64,000 nt of DNA from Collinsella tanakaei (GCF_021531055.1 NZ_JADYTL010000001.1:1-64000); one strand, 5' to 3'. Shown: positions 1-8,666, counted from the stretch's first letter. The notes: generated by a model not told the origin, from the sequence alone. Translations and numbers: made by a program.

Positions 1-897
1 GCCGGCGCCGCAGCCCCCGCGGGCGGTATCGATGCGGAATATCGGCGGTATCGAGCGGGAATATCGGCGGGGGCGCCGGGCGGTATCGATTCGCGCTACA
101 CCAGGTACCGAGAAGGACGATTACTCAATAACCATGGCGACAAGACGCAGGAGGAGCCGCAAGCCCAGGAAGACCTCGGGCAGCAGCAGGCGGCGCAAGA
201 CCAGCCGCAGGTGAGCGGCACCGATTGGGAGAAGGCCGTCGCGGAGCGTGACGAGAAGATCGCGGCGCTTGAGACGCGGGTGGCCGAAGCCGCCAAGAAC
301 GCAGAGACGGCAGAACAGCTACGTGGCGAGATCGCGGAGCTCAAGGCCCAGGGCGAGTCCGACCGGATTGACTTCAAGCTGCAGCTGGCAGGCGTGCGAA
401 ACGTGAAGGCCGCGCGTGCTGTCCTGGGCGACCACGCCGGTGACGTCGACGCGCTCAAGGAGGCCGAGCCGTGGCTGTTCGCCGACACCCCCGCAAAGCA
501 ACAGGGTGGCAAGACCGGCCTTCCCAACGCGGGGGCCGCATCAGACGAGGGCAAGACGATGAAGCGGTGGCGCGAGATTGCGGGCATCGCGGACGAGGAG
601 TGGCAGATGGCCAACAGCATCGCATCCACCAAGAACTACACGACCATCCTCGATGAGGTGTACCAGTGCACGGCGGTCTCCGCGTGCCTGAGCAGCCCGC
701 GCCGCGTGGTGCGCGCTGGCCGCAACGCCAAGGAGATCATGGTTCCGAAGATTCAGGTTTCGAGCCTCGGAGACTATACGCGCAGCGTGGGTTACAAGAC
801 CGGTAGCATCACTTACGAGTTCGAGACGAAGACATTCAACTACGACCGCGGCATCAAGCTGCTCGGGGCTAAGCAATCGTTCTGTGTCATTGAGTAG
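1..897 (+). pseudogene. Phage scaffold protein fused to a truncated major capsid protein (partial at the window edge)
   Basis: The frame is open from the first base, so the 5' end lies outside the window. Reading from base 1, the protein has two related segments (GGIDAEYRRYR and GGIDSRYTRYR), then a Gln/Glu-rich stretch. A coiled coil and a scaffold-type C-terminus follow (AARAVLGDHAGDVDALKEAE, then KRWREIAG). This resembles phage GP20/DUF4355 scaffolding proteins. At base 607 an ATG preceded by GAGGAG (595-600) would start a typical major capsid protein (ANSIASTKNYTTILDEVYQ, then DYTRSVGY and FNYDRG). Its homology stops after about 85 residues, near base 865, followed by a short unrelated tail. 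The codon before CAG-ATG is TGG (601-603), where a scaffold stop TAG would be expected, so the two genes are now one frame. Family assignment is from recognised motifs; the fusion and truncation are inferred. Confidence 0.7.
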
Positions 898-936
898 AAT
901 GGGCACATCTTTCACCTTGTCCCTTGGAGCCCAACT

Positions 937-2511
937 ATGAACGCCGGACCAAAGTCAATCGTCAGCCTGCTCACCTCCGCCAACCAGCGGATGGTCATCC
1001 CCGTTTACCAGCGTGCTTACTCGTGGGATGAGGAGCAATGCCGGCAGCTCTGGGATGACATTGTCGCCGTTGGGCGGCGAAGCTCTGGAACTCACTTCAC
1101 GGGCTCCGTGGTCATGGTGCTGGGCGGGGAGTTCAGCGCCTCGGGTGTGAACAAGCTCCTCATCATCGATGGCCAGCAGCGCATCACCACGCTCAGCCTT
1201 CTTATCGCTGCGATGGCGGAGTATGCCCGGGAGCACCCTGAGAAGCTGACGCATGTCTCCTACGAGGAGATCATCGATAGCGGCTACCTTGCCCTCAAGT
1301 ACAAGAAGGGGGAGGACCACTACCGTCTCACCCTTTCGCAAGGTGACGAGAAGACGCTCTGCTCCGTTGTCGACCATCTGGAGAACCCGGATGTCGAGGT
1401 TGTGAGTGAGTCCCACCGAATCGTCGACAACCTCGCTCTCTTCCGCACATGGCTGAGCAACATTGACGACCCCAATGTGGTTTGGGACGGCATTCAGCGC
1501 CTTGAGATCGTGGCCATCACGCTCTCGCAGGGCCAGGACAACCCGCAGCTTATCTTCGAGTCGATGAACTCTACGGGTAAGGACCTCTCCACGGCGGACC
1601 TCGTGCGTAACTTCGTGCTCATGGGGCTTCCCATGGACGAGCAGGAGGACATCTACGCCAACTACTGGCGCAAGATCGAGGAGACACTCGGTGCGGACAG
1701 CTACGATGAGGTCTTCGACGAGTTTCTGCGCAACTGGCTGACGGTCATCAACGCGCCGACCAGCATCGTCGCGCGTGACGTGTACCGACTGTTCAAGCGG
1801 CACGTCATGGACAATGGCTACGACAAGCCTGGGCAGATGGCGGACCTCCTCAAGGAGATTCGCCGCTATGGCGGGCACTACGCGTGCATCACGGCTGGTG
1901 CCTGTGAGGACAAGGTGCTCCGCGTTCTTCTCGCTCGCATCCACGCACTCGACGTCTCCGTTGTGAACCCGCTGCTCATGTCCTTCTTCGAGGACTATGT
2001 CGGCGATGCCCTCTCGCATGACGACTTCGCTTCCATGCTGAGGACCACGGAGAGCTACCTCTTCCGTCGCTCTGTGTGTGACGTTGCGACAAACAGCCTG
2101 AACAAGTTCTTCTTGTCCGTGATTGCGCGGCTAAACGCGGTGAGGGACGACGGCTGCAATATCCGCGAGGCCTATGAGGCGATTCTTCTGGGCGAGGAGG
2201 GGACGGCCCGACGCATGCCGAGCGACGCGGAGTTCGAGCGGGCGCTCAGGACGCGCGACTGCTACGCGTTCAAGCGCGGCTTCTACCTGCTTACTACGCT
2301 CGAGAACAGCTGGCACGCGAAGTCGCTGAATGCGCTTGCTAGTGCGGAGTGGCGCGAGATGCTTGGGGATGACTGCGAGCGCGTCTACGAAGAGCTCATC
2401 AACACGCTGGGCAACCTCACACTTACGGCTTATAACTCTGAGCTATCCGATGTGCCCTCGCGGGGAAGAAGGCGTACTTCAAGGGCAGCTTCGACAAGAG
2501 CTGCCTGGTAA
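937..2511 (+). pseudogene. Degenerate DUF262/DUF1524 (GmrSD/RloF-like) restriction protein
   Basis: The start has a TTGGAG site 7 bases upstream. The N-terminal DUF262 domain (about residues 8-235) is well kept: IPVYQRAYSWDEEQC, the nucleotide-binding DGQQRITTLSLL motif, and the ESMNSTGKDLSTADLVRNF region. These proteins are type IV-like restriction enzymes with an NTP-dependent GmrS part and a DUF1524 His-Me nuclease part. Here the expected nuclease motif (EHIMPQ-like) is absent between LENSWHAKS and AEWREMLGDD, as if lost by an in-frame deletion near base 2325. Near base 2452 the frame also shifts: the annotated frame ends in an Arg/Ser-rich tail, while the other frame reads GKKAYFKGSFDKSCLVIPKE and stops at 2549. 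Adding one base would restore homology. Both lesions suggest the nuclease is dead. The DUF262 call is secure; loss of function is inferred. Confidence 0.8.
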
Positions 2512-2690
2512 TCCCAAAAGAGCAGTGCGATTTGTATGTATGGGACTAGAGCGTCATCTGCGCTCACGCTTAACGGCATCCCGAGCGTGACTTCGAGGTC
2601 CTGTCACCCCCATAGTCGATTACCCTCTCAAGGCCCATAATTTTGATACTCTATTCAGAGACTGAAAATGTGACATGAATCGGGGTTTTC

Positions 2691-3308
2691 ATGATTAATA
2701 TGAAGAAGTCGAAGGTTGCTCTAAGCATTATTATTACTGCTCTATTTGTCGCCCTAGCGATTCTTCATGTAGTTTTCCCTAAGGCCAGCATTGACAGTAC
2801 TTTCATCATCCTAATTATATTTGCTCTTATGCCGTGGTTAATTCCCTATATAAAGACTTTGGAGATTAGCGGTATCGGAAAAGTTGAGTTAATTGACAGG
2901 GAAACACAGGTAAAAATGCAGGAAAATATACAAAATCTAAATCTTGAGGCAGTCGAAGTTGATAATCTAACTGCGCAGAGGATTGATGGATCATTGGATG
3001 ATATTGTCCAGGGCGATCCAAAGCTCGCCTTAGTTTCACTGCGCATAGAGCTTGAAAAAACGTTACGAGCAATTGCCGAAAAGAACAATGTTCAGTTTTA
3101 CAGGTGTGGATTGGGCAAACTTGCTAGTATCCTGCTCAATGACAAACTGATTAATTCAGACGAATATGCGCTCCTTCGAGACTTGATACCACCACTTAAC
3201 AGCGCTGCACATGGAGATATCGATAAATACACTTTTGACTCCATTATTTGGACGCTAGAGGTCGGCGTAGGACTGCTTAATTCCATGAAGACAAGGCACG
3301 AGGTGTAG
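2691..3308 (+). CDS. Two-TM membrane protein with a DUF4145/HEPN-like C-terminal domain
   Basis: The 205-residue protein has two hydrophobic helices (about residues 8-28 and 38-56). A short linker follows, then an alpha-helical domain (about 105-200) containing LALVSLRIELEKTLRAIAEK, LLNDKLINSDEY and LNSAAHGDI. This pattern resembles DUF4145 and other HEPN-like domains, which often act as RNases or helical partners in defence systems. No clear RxxxxH motif is visible, so activity is unknown. Base composition is strikingly AT-rich compared with all neighbours, a sign of recent transfer. No strong ribosome-binding site is seen, and an in-frame ATG at 2700 is an alternative start. It sits between two broken restriction-type genes, which makes a defence role plausible but unproven. 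Confidence 0.6.
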   Translation: MINMKKSKVALSIIITALFVALAILHVVFPKASIDSTFIILIIFALMPWLIPYIKTLEISGIGKVELIDRETQVKMQENIQNLNLEAVEVDNLTAQRIDGSLDDIVQGDPKLALVSLRIELEKTLRAIAEKNNVQFYRCGLGKLASILLNDKLINSDEYALLRDLIPPLNSAAHGDIDKYTFDSIIWTLEVGVGLLNSMKTRHEV

Positions 3309-3504
3309 TGCCGGCTTTTTGTCTGTCATATCAGATATTCAGAAACCAGCTTGCTGGATTAGACTATATCATGCGGCAGTATATGCTGGGGTATAGATGG
3401 CGTTTAGAAAACAACTGACGTGGTGTAGAACACGACGTTAATCAATCATCTTGAGCGTTGTCTTTGACTTAGCGGCTTTGCTAATGATGTAAATATGCAG
3501 TTAG

Positions 3505-3740
3505 ATCAAGGCGGCAGATTCGGTAAACCGTGAGATTTTGCTGTTCTGCTGGCAGTTGGGAAAAGACATTGCCGAGTTGCATGCTGAGAGTTGGTGGGGC
3601 TCGGGGTTCTTCGAGACGCCGAGCAGGGACCTTAAAAAGGAGATTCTGAACGCCAAGAGCTTCTCGCCGCGCAACCTTCGGTACATGAAGCGCTTCTACG
3701 AGCTGTTTCCTGTGGGCCCGGCAATTCTGCCACAACTGGT
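3505..3740 (+). pseudogene. DUF1016 (YhcG-like PDDEXK nuclease family) N-terminal fragment
   Basis: After a TAG at 3502 the frame reads VNREILLFCWQLGKDIAEL, then WWGSGFFETPSRDLKKE and FSPRNLRYMKRFYELFP, ending ILPQLV. This is the conserved N-terminal DUF1016 pattern. These are predicted PDDEXK-superfamily proteins that often sit beside restriction-modification genes. Only about 78 residues remain. There is no good start codon, and the C-terminal nuclease domain is missing because the IS256-type element begins at about 3738. The sequence to the right of that element does not continue the gene, so the remainder has been deleted rather than just interrupted. Confidence 0.7.
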
Positions 3741-5077
3741 ACCGTCAAGATTCTTGCGCACTTTCCGACAGCCCCTAGGCCCGCCGTCCGGTGCGGCTAC
3801 TCGTCCAGCAGCGTCACGTCCAGATAGCGCCTCGAGCCCCACTCGCTCTCGGCGACGTATTTGAGCCGGGCCGTCGCGAGCATGAGGGCCGACCTGCCGT
3901 CGGGGAAGGCGCCGACCACGCGGGTCCGCCTGCGGATCTCGCGGTTGAGCCGCTCGATGGCGTTGTTGCTGCGTATGCGCCGCCAGTGCTCGCGGGGGAA
4001 CCTGGTGTACGTCAGGGTCTCGGTGAAGCCCTCCCGCACGACCCTCGCGGCCTCCCCGAGCCTCATGCGCTCGAGCTCCCCGGCGACCTCGATGGCCTTG
4101 GCCTCGGAGGCCTCGCGCGACTCCATGGCGTGTATGGCCTTGAGCATGGCGGCGACCGTGGGGCGCCTGGAATTGGGGACCCTGGCCAGCACGTTGCGGT
4201 AGAAGTGCACGGTGCAGCGCTGGTAGGCGGCCCCCGGGAAGACCTCGGCGATCGCGCCGACCATCCCGGCGGCCTTGTCTCCGGTGAACATGCGCACGCC
4301 GCGCAGCCCCCGCGACCTCAGCCAAGAGAGGAACTCGCGCCAGCACTCGGCCGACTCCGTGAACCCCTCCGCGGCGCCGATGACCTCACGGTAGCCGTCG
4401 TCGTTGACGCCTATGGCGACCATCACGGCGACGTTCTCGTAGCTGCCGCCCCAGCTGCGCTTCAGGTAGATGCCGTCGACGCAGGCGTAGGGGTAGGCGC
4501 GCTCGAGCGGCCTGTTGCGCCACTCCTCGACGGCCTCGAAGGCCCTCTCGCTCAGGTTCGAGACGGTGGCGGCCGAGACGCTGGAGCCCCAGAGCATCTC
4601 GCTCACGTCCTCGATGCGCCTCGTCGAGACGCCCGCGAGGCACATCTCGATCATCGCCTCCTCGACGCTGGTCTCCCGCCTGCGGTAGCGCTCGATGATC
4701 GCCGTGGTGAAGCGCATGCCCTTGAGCTTGGGCATCCTGATCGTCACCTCGCCGGACGTCGTCGCGAGCTTCCGCTCGTAGTGGCCGGCGCGGTAGGCTT
4801 CCCGGTCGGCGGTGCGCTCGTGGCGCTCGGCGCCGACGAGGTCTCCGGCCTCCTCCCCGAGGAGGCCGTTCAGCGTGTCCTCGACGGTCCTCCTGACGAG
4901 CTCGCCGAGATCGGCCCTCAGGGATTCCTCGTTCAAAGATACAATGGGATCGGGCATGGTCCACCTCCAGCATGTTTCTTGTCTAGGCAACTCGAATCAT
5001 ACCGGGGCGGGCCGTGCCCTCCTCTCTGTCTGGACGCTATTCCGCTGTCAAAGTGCGCAAGAAATTGTACGTTACCG
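3738..5077. mobile_element. IS256-family insertion sequence
   Basis: Imperfect terminal inverted repeats flank the transposase. The left end at 3738-3771 and the right end at 5046-5077 (read in reverse complement) share GGTAnCGT followed by TTCTTGCGCACTTT. The eight bases outside each end (CCACAACT and GTCCCCTC) do not match, so no target-site duplication is visible. This fits a deletion or recombination next to the element after insertion. Confidence 0.75.
3797..4957 (-). CDS. IS256-family (Mutator-type) transposase
   Basis: The 386-residue protein is full length for the family (usually about 390-410). The start at 4957 is chosen because GGAGGTGG precedes it; an upstream in-frame ATG at 4990 lacks such a site. 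The DDE catalytic residues are visible: Asp in CVDGIYLKRSW, Asp in MFTGDKAAGMV, and Glu in SNNAIERLNREIRRR. The family's RCTVHFYRNVL and TRVVGAFPDG blocks are also intact. The frame has no interruptions, so the transposase could be active. The element truncates the DUF1016 gene to its left. Confidence 0.93.
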   Translation of the reverse strand: MPDPIVSLNEESLRADLGELVRRTVEDTLNGLLGEEAGDLVGAERHERTADREAYRAGHYERKLATTSGEVTIRMPKLKGMRFTTAIIERYRRRETSVEEAMIEMCLAGVSTRRIEDVSEMLWGSSVSAATVSNLSERAFEAVEEWRNRPLERAYPYACVDGIYLKRSWGGSYENVAVMVAIGVNDDGYREVIGAAEGFTESAECWREFLSWLRSRGLRGVRMFTGDKAAGMVGAIAEVFPGAAYQRCTVHFYRNVLARVPNSRRPTVAAMLKAIHAMESREASEAKAIEVAGELERMRLGEAARVVREGFTETLTYTRFPREHWRRIRSNNAIERLNREIRRRTRVVGAFPDGRSALMLATARLKYVAESEWGSRRYLDVTLLDE

Positions 5078-5179
5078 TCCCCTCAACGGCCATTTCTTGG
5101 TCCATTTCTATATGGAAGCGCCCCCGTTGCCTCTATCGTGACTTCAGGGCGCTCGTGGTTCCTTGCTCGTATTCTGCCG

Positions 5180-5485
5180 CTAGATTGTCGGGAACTCCCG
5201 GTGCACCGGGCCATCCATGAGCATCCGATACCACCAGTCGCGGTCCGTGCAGCTACTGATTCCCAGCATGTCGAGCAGCTGGGTCTGCTCAACTTCCCCG
5301 AGCGTTGTGAAGTGCTCTCGCACGCTGTCTTCCAGGGCGACCTTGCTCCTGATCATGTCATCGAGGATTTCCCTCAGCTCCTCAAGCGTAAAACTTTGGG
5401 GCGAGATCTCGACAAGCTCCGCGCGAAAGTGAGAGTAGTCCTCGAGTGCGCACATAGCTTCGATGTCTGCTGCGCTATGGATCAT
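5180..5485 (-). CDS. Small acidic protein of unknown function
   Basis: The 101-residue protein starts at 5485 behind an excellent GAAGGAG site; a longer reading from 5548 has no comparable site. The sequence is acidic and predicted helical (LEELREILDDMIRSKVALE), without membrane segments or cysteine motifs. It ends in a Trp/Met-rich C-terminus (DWWYRMLMDG). I do not recognise the family. It sits alone between an IS256-type and an IS3-type element, so its natural neighbours have been lost. It is probably a passenger gene of the integrated island. Confidence 0.55.
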   Translation of the reverse strand: MIHSAADIEAMCALEDYSHFRAELVEISPQSFTLEELREILDDMIRSKVALEDSVREHFTTLGEVEQTQLLDMLGISSCTDRDWWYRMLMDGPVHREFPTI

Positions 5486-5556
5486 GGTGTTCTCCTTCAA
5501 TAGGGCTTTGTCTGTGGCCCGGCTGAGAGCGGGACACAATCGGGACACAACAACGA

Positions 5557-6887
5557 CCGGGGGATGCGGACATTTTCTTGTACCGGCCTACGCGGCCAGC
5601 CCGAGCCGCCTCCTGCGGCCCCGGATCGTGTCGTACACCGTCCGCCCGCCCTCGCGGAACGCCTTGAGCCGCCCCTCGCGGTACCAGCGGATGTAGGCGG
5701 ACAGCTCGGCGATGAACGCCTCGGCGGTCCAGCCGCGCCAGTCGCGGCCGAAGAAGAACTCGACCTTGAGCCTGCCGAAGAACCCCTCGCAGGCCGCGTT
5801 GTCCGGCGAGTGGCCCCTGCGCGACATCGACCTGGTCACGCCGGCCGCCGCGCAGCCGGCGACCCAGTCGGGCGTGCGGCAGTGCCAGCCGCGGTCCGAG
5901 TGAAGGGTGAAGCCGCCGCCGGTGGCGGCGACGGCGAGCATCTCCCCGACGAGCGCCTTCGAGGGGCTCGTGCCGCAGGAGAACGCCGCGACGTCGCCGT
6001 CGAAGAGGACTATGCAGGGGCTGAGGTAGACCTTCCGGCGGTCATCGGGCAGCCTGAACTCGGTGACGTCGGTGACGAGCACCTCGCCCGGCGCGGTCGC
6101 GGAGAAGTCGTGCAGGTCGCGGGAGGCGTCGGCGAGCAGCAGGTTCGGCGCGGGCGCGCGGCCCTCCTCGCCGGCGTAGGAGCCGTAGCGGCGGGCGCGG
6201 GGGCGCGCGGCCTCGAGCCCCTCCTCGCGCATCACGCGCCGCACGCGCTTCTCCGAGACGCGGACCCCGCGGGCCCGGAGCGCCGCGTGGACGCGGCGGT
6301 AGCCGTAGGCGCCGCCGGACGCCTCGAAGAGCTCGACGACCCGCCGCCTTATGGCGGCGTCGCGGTCGACGCCGAGCCTCGCCCGGTGGTACTCATAGGA
6401 GCTCCTCGATATCCTCAAGAAACCGGTGATCGAGCGGAGGGGCAGGCCTGTCTCCCGCCTCAATCTCTCGCCGAGCTCGCACTTGCTCCTGCTCGAGATC
6501 GAACCCGGGTCCCACCCTCCCGCTTTTAGGTCGGCCAACACCGCCCTGAGCAGCAGGTTCTCTATCTGGGCCGGCTCGAGCCCCGCGAGGGGGCCGGTTG
6601 CCGGCGGGTCGTACAGCCCCCTGGTGGACATGCGCGCCGCCTTCCGCTCGCCCGACGTCGCGCCCATCTTACCCGAGCCCGGGGGCCTCCCGGCGCAGCT
6701 TCTCGGCAGCCGCCCCCCGGCCCATCGGTAGACCGACCTCTCGCTGGCCCCGACGAGCTCCGCGGCCTCGGCGTGCGTCATGCCCTCCCCGAGCGCCGCC
6801 AGCGCCAGCTCCACCGTCTCCCTGTCGTGCATGCGGACCTCCCGTCCGGACGCCTGGGCGTCCAACTTTTCGTCCGCATCCCCCCGG
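5557..6887. mobile_element. IS3-family insertion sequence
   Basis: The ends share an inverted repeat: CCGGGGGATGCGGAC at 5557-5571, matched in reverse complement by 6872-6886 (GTCCGCATCCCCCCG). The exact terminal base and the target duplication could not be fixed. A solo relic of the same left end occurs at 54687-54722, so this element family has moved elsewhere in this chromosome. Confidence 0.75.
5588..6832 (-). CDS. IS3-family transposase, single-frame
   Basis: The 414-residue protein starts at 6832, preceded by GGGAGGT at 5 bases; an in-frame ATG at 6865 is less well supported. The N-terminus has a helix-turn-helix (MTHAEAAELVGASERSVYRWA). A HTH_21-type region follows (YGYRRVHAALRARG with VRRVMREEGL), then an rve/DDE integrase core. 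The catalytic residues are Asp in VLVTDVTEFRL, Asp in LHSDRGWHC and Glu in NAACEGFFGRLK. In most IS3 members OrfA and OrfB are joined by a programmed frameshift; here the two parts lie in one continuous frame. The gene appears intact. Confidence 0.9.
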   Translation of the reverse strand: MHDRETVELALAALGEGMTHAEAAELVGASERSVYRWAGGRLPRSCAGRPPGSGKMGATSGERKAARMSTRGLYDPPATGPLAGLEPAQIENLLLRAVLADLKAGGWDPGSISSRSKCELGERLRRETGLPLRSITGFLRISRSSYEYHRARLGVDRDAAIRRRVVELFEASGGAYGYRRVHAALRARGVRVSEKRVRRVMREEGLEAARPRARRYGSYAGEEGRAPAPNLLLADASRDLHDFSATAPGEVLVTDVTEFRLPDDRRKVYLSPCIVLFDGDVAAFSCGTSPSKALVGEMLAVAATGGGFTLHSDRGWHCRTPDWVAGCAAAGVTRSMSRRGHSPDNAACEGFFGRLKVEFFFGRDWRGWTAEAFIAELSAYIRWYREGRLKAFREGGRTVYDTIRGRRRRLGLAA

Positions 6888-6995
6888 GACTCTGTTTTCG
6901 TCAGGTTCTGTCAGTCGCTGTCCGTTGCTGCACAAGACCTGCTCAGACGCTCTTTTGTGTATGTCAGTTGTCCTCAGTCGCTGCTGTGGGATAAC
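6888..6995. other. Island right end: candidate integrase arm sites
   Basis: Between the IS3 element and the tRNA fragment lie two copies of TCAGTCGCTG (6911-6920 and 6974-6983), 63 bp apart and in the same orientation, plus related GTCAGTTG sequence. Direct repeats next to an att core are typical of tyrosine-integrase arm-binding sites. This role is inferred only from position. No gene is seen in this stretch. Confidence 0.35.
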
Positions 6996-7041
6996 CCTCT
7001 CAAGGCGGAGATCACCAGTTCGAATCTGGTACGGGCTACCA
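6996..7041 (+). pseudogene. 3' half of tRNA-Glu (CTC), att junction of the integrated element
   Basis: The segment has a CTCTCAA anticodon loop (6997-7003, anticodon CTC) and the 3' anticodon stem GGCGG. The T arm is perfect (ACCAG-TTCGAAT-CTGGT, 7014-7030), followed by the acceptor strand ACGGGCT and an encoded ACCA. The upstream bases (GGGATAA) cannot form the D arm, the 5' anticodon stem or the acceptor strand, so the 5' half is absent. Integrative elements that insert into a tRNA 3' end leave such a partial copy at the far junction. The complete tRNA should lie left of the window, next to the element's other end. Confidence 0.75.
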
Positions 7042-7050
7042 CGTACGCTC

Positions 7051-7074
7051 AGGGCTCCCACGGGAGCCCTTTTT
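7051..7074 (+). terminator. tRNA terminator
   Basis: A perfect stem AGGGCTCCC/GGGAGCCCT is followed by TTTTT, immediately downstream of the tRNA-Glu fragment. It probably was the terminator of the intact tRNA gene before integration. Confidence 0.85.
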
Positions 7075-7132
7075 CATGCGCGGGCCCCGTTGGGTGCGCC
7101 GGCCACGCGGGAGAAGCCCCGCTCCGTCCCCG

Positions 7133-7163
7133 TGGGAAAATAGTGCCTGTCCCCATTTTCCCG
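7133..7163. repeat. Degenerate copy of the TGGGAAAATGGGGAC palindrome
   Basis: TGGGAAAATAGTGCC is followed by TGTCCCCATTTTCCC. This is an imperfect form of the perfect palindrome at 59535-59565. The 413-bp stretch between the IS3 end and the next gene otherwise holds the tRNA fragment, its terminator and a possible TACAAT -10 box at 7227-7232. Confidence 0.6.
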
Positions 7164-7301
7164 CGGCGTCGTGTCTGGAATTATTCCGTATGGCGATGCG
7201 CGCTTCGGCATATCGTCAATCGGCTTTACAATGGAATGGTTACGCGAATGGTGCGCTTTTCCGCTTCGGCGGTCGGCGTTTGCTATATCTGAGGTGGACC
7301 C

Positions 7302-8657
7302 ATGTCGGATTCTTCTCACAACCTGTCACATGCGCCCAAGGTGGCTGCCGAGCCCTCCGGCGGCGACGATCACAAGGGGGCCCGGCGCGGCGCGATCTTC
7401 ATCGGCATCGTGCTCGTCATCTACGTGGCGTATCTGGTCGTGACCGGTCAGGTCGCGCAGTTCTGGGAAGCCATGAGCACCGTGCAGGGTGGGTGGCTCG
7501 CCCTTGCCTGCCTGAGTATGTTGCTCTACCTGATCTTCGGCATCGCCGCCTACGCCATCGCCGTGTGGCTCGATCCCGCCTCGCCGGTGGGTATCCGCGA
7601 CCTGATCTCGGTCGAGGCGAGCGGCATCTTCTTCGGCAACCTCACGCCCATGATGATGGGCTCCACGCCGGCGCAGATCTACCGCCTCACCAAGGCGGGC
7701 CAAAACGTCGGCGAGGCAGGCGCCATCCAGTTCACGCGTTTCATCGTCTACCAGTTCGGCCTCGTGGCATGGGGCGCCATCCTGTTGCTCGCGCGCATGC
7801 CGTTTTTCGCCGAGCAGTACGGCGACATCACGCTGCTGTGCGTGTTCAGCTTCGGTGGGCATGTGTGCATCCTGCTCGGCATCTTCGCCGTGGCGCTCAT
7901 GCCGCGCATGGTCATGCACGTCGCGCATTGGATCATCCGCGTGATGGAGCGCGTGGGCGTCGCCCGCGAGAAGACCGCATCGTGGCATGCGTTCGTGGAT
8001 AACGAGGTCATGGCCTTTTCCGACAAGTTCAAGCTGGCTGCCGGCCACCTGAGCTCCATGGCGCTCACGGTCGTGATCACCATGCTCCAGCTTGCCTTCT
8101 TCTACCTGGTGCCGTATTTCCTCATGCTGTCGTTCGGCCACCACGACGTCGACTTCTTCTCGGTCATGGCGGCGAGCGCCTTTGTACAGCTACTGTCGTC
8201 CGCCGTGCCGCTGCCCGGCGGCACGGGTGGCGCCGAAGGCGGCTTCGCCCTGTTCCTGGGCCACTTCTACGGCAGCGCCGCCACGGCGGGCTACCTGCTG
8301 TGGCGTCTGATCACCTTCATCGCGCCGACGATTCTCGCCGCGCCGCTGCTCGGGCTCAAAAGCTCGCACAATGCGAGCATCCACGACCGCTGGGATCGCG
8401 CGATCGCCAAGCTCGGTCGCGGTCGGAAGCGCGGCTCGACGGCGGTGAGCTCCGCCGCGGTCGCCTCGAGCATCGAGACCGCCCAGGTCGAGCGTATGGA
8501 AGCCGCTGCAGTTCCCGCAGCCGAAGGGGGGAAGCCCGCTGTCGCTAAGCCGGCGCCCCGTGCACCCCGTCATCGCGGCACGCAGGTGAGGCGCACCGAG
8601 GGTGGCATCACGGTCTCGCCGTCCGCCCTCGCCAAAAAGCGTCCCCGTACCAAATAA
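7302..8657 (+). CDS. Lysylphosphatidylglycerol-flippase-like integral membrane protein (UPF0104)
   Basis: The 451-residue protein starts behind GAGGTGG. It has a short charged N-terminus, then about eight membrane segments of the LPG_synthase_TM/YbhN fold (from about residue 30 to 350). The family signature PLPGGTGGAEGG lies at about residues 304-315. Members are the flippase half of MprF or stand-alone membrane proteins thought to move lipids across the inner membrane. No catalytic synthase domain is attached here. The last 80-100 residues form a basic, Ala/Pro-rich cytoplasmic tail (ending KKRPRTK) that is not part of the family core. It is a single-gene unit closed by its own terminator. 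The substrate cannot be read from the sequence. Confidence 0.85.
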   Translation: MSDSSHNLSHAPKVAAEPSGGDDHKGARRGAIFIGIVLVIYVAYLVVTGQVAQFWEAMSTVQGGWLALACLSMLLYLIFGIAAYAIAVWLDPASPVGIRDLISVEASGIFFGNLTPMMMGSTPAQIYRLTKAGQNVGEAGAIQFTRFIVYQFGLVAWGAILLLARMPFFAEQYGDITLLCVFSFGGHVCILLGIFAVALMPRMVMHVAHWIIRVMERVGVAREKTASWHAFVDNEVMAFSDKFKLAAGHLSSMALTVVITMLQLAFFYLVPYFLMLSFGHHDVDFFSVMAASAFVQLLSSAVPLPGGTGGAEGGFALFLGHFYGSAATAGYLLWRLITFIAPTILAAPLLGLKSSHNASIHDRWDRAIAKLGRGRKRGSTAVSSAAVASSIETAQVERMEAAAVPAAEGGKPAVAKPAPRAPRHRGTQVRRTEGGITVSPSALAKKRPRTK

Positions 8658-8666
8658 CGAATCGCG

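Noticed and set aside
2512-2690. Separate small gene after the DUF262 frame
   Set aside because: The coding-like stretch up to 2549 is the shifted C-terminus of the same broken gene; the rest shows no start or ribosome site.
3738-5077. Target-site duplication of the IS256 element
   Set aside because: The 8-base flanks CCACAACT and GTCCCCTC do not match, so none is claimed.
3791-5503. Very long open frame antisense to the IS256 transposase
   Set aside because: High-GC DNA keeps the antisense frame open. The protein has no recognisable motif, and the minus-strand transposase has all catalytic residues.
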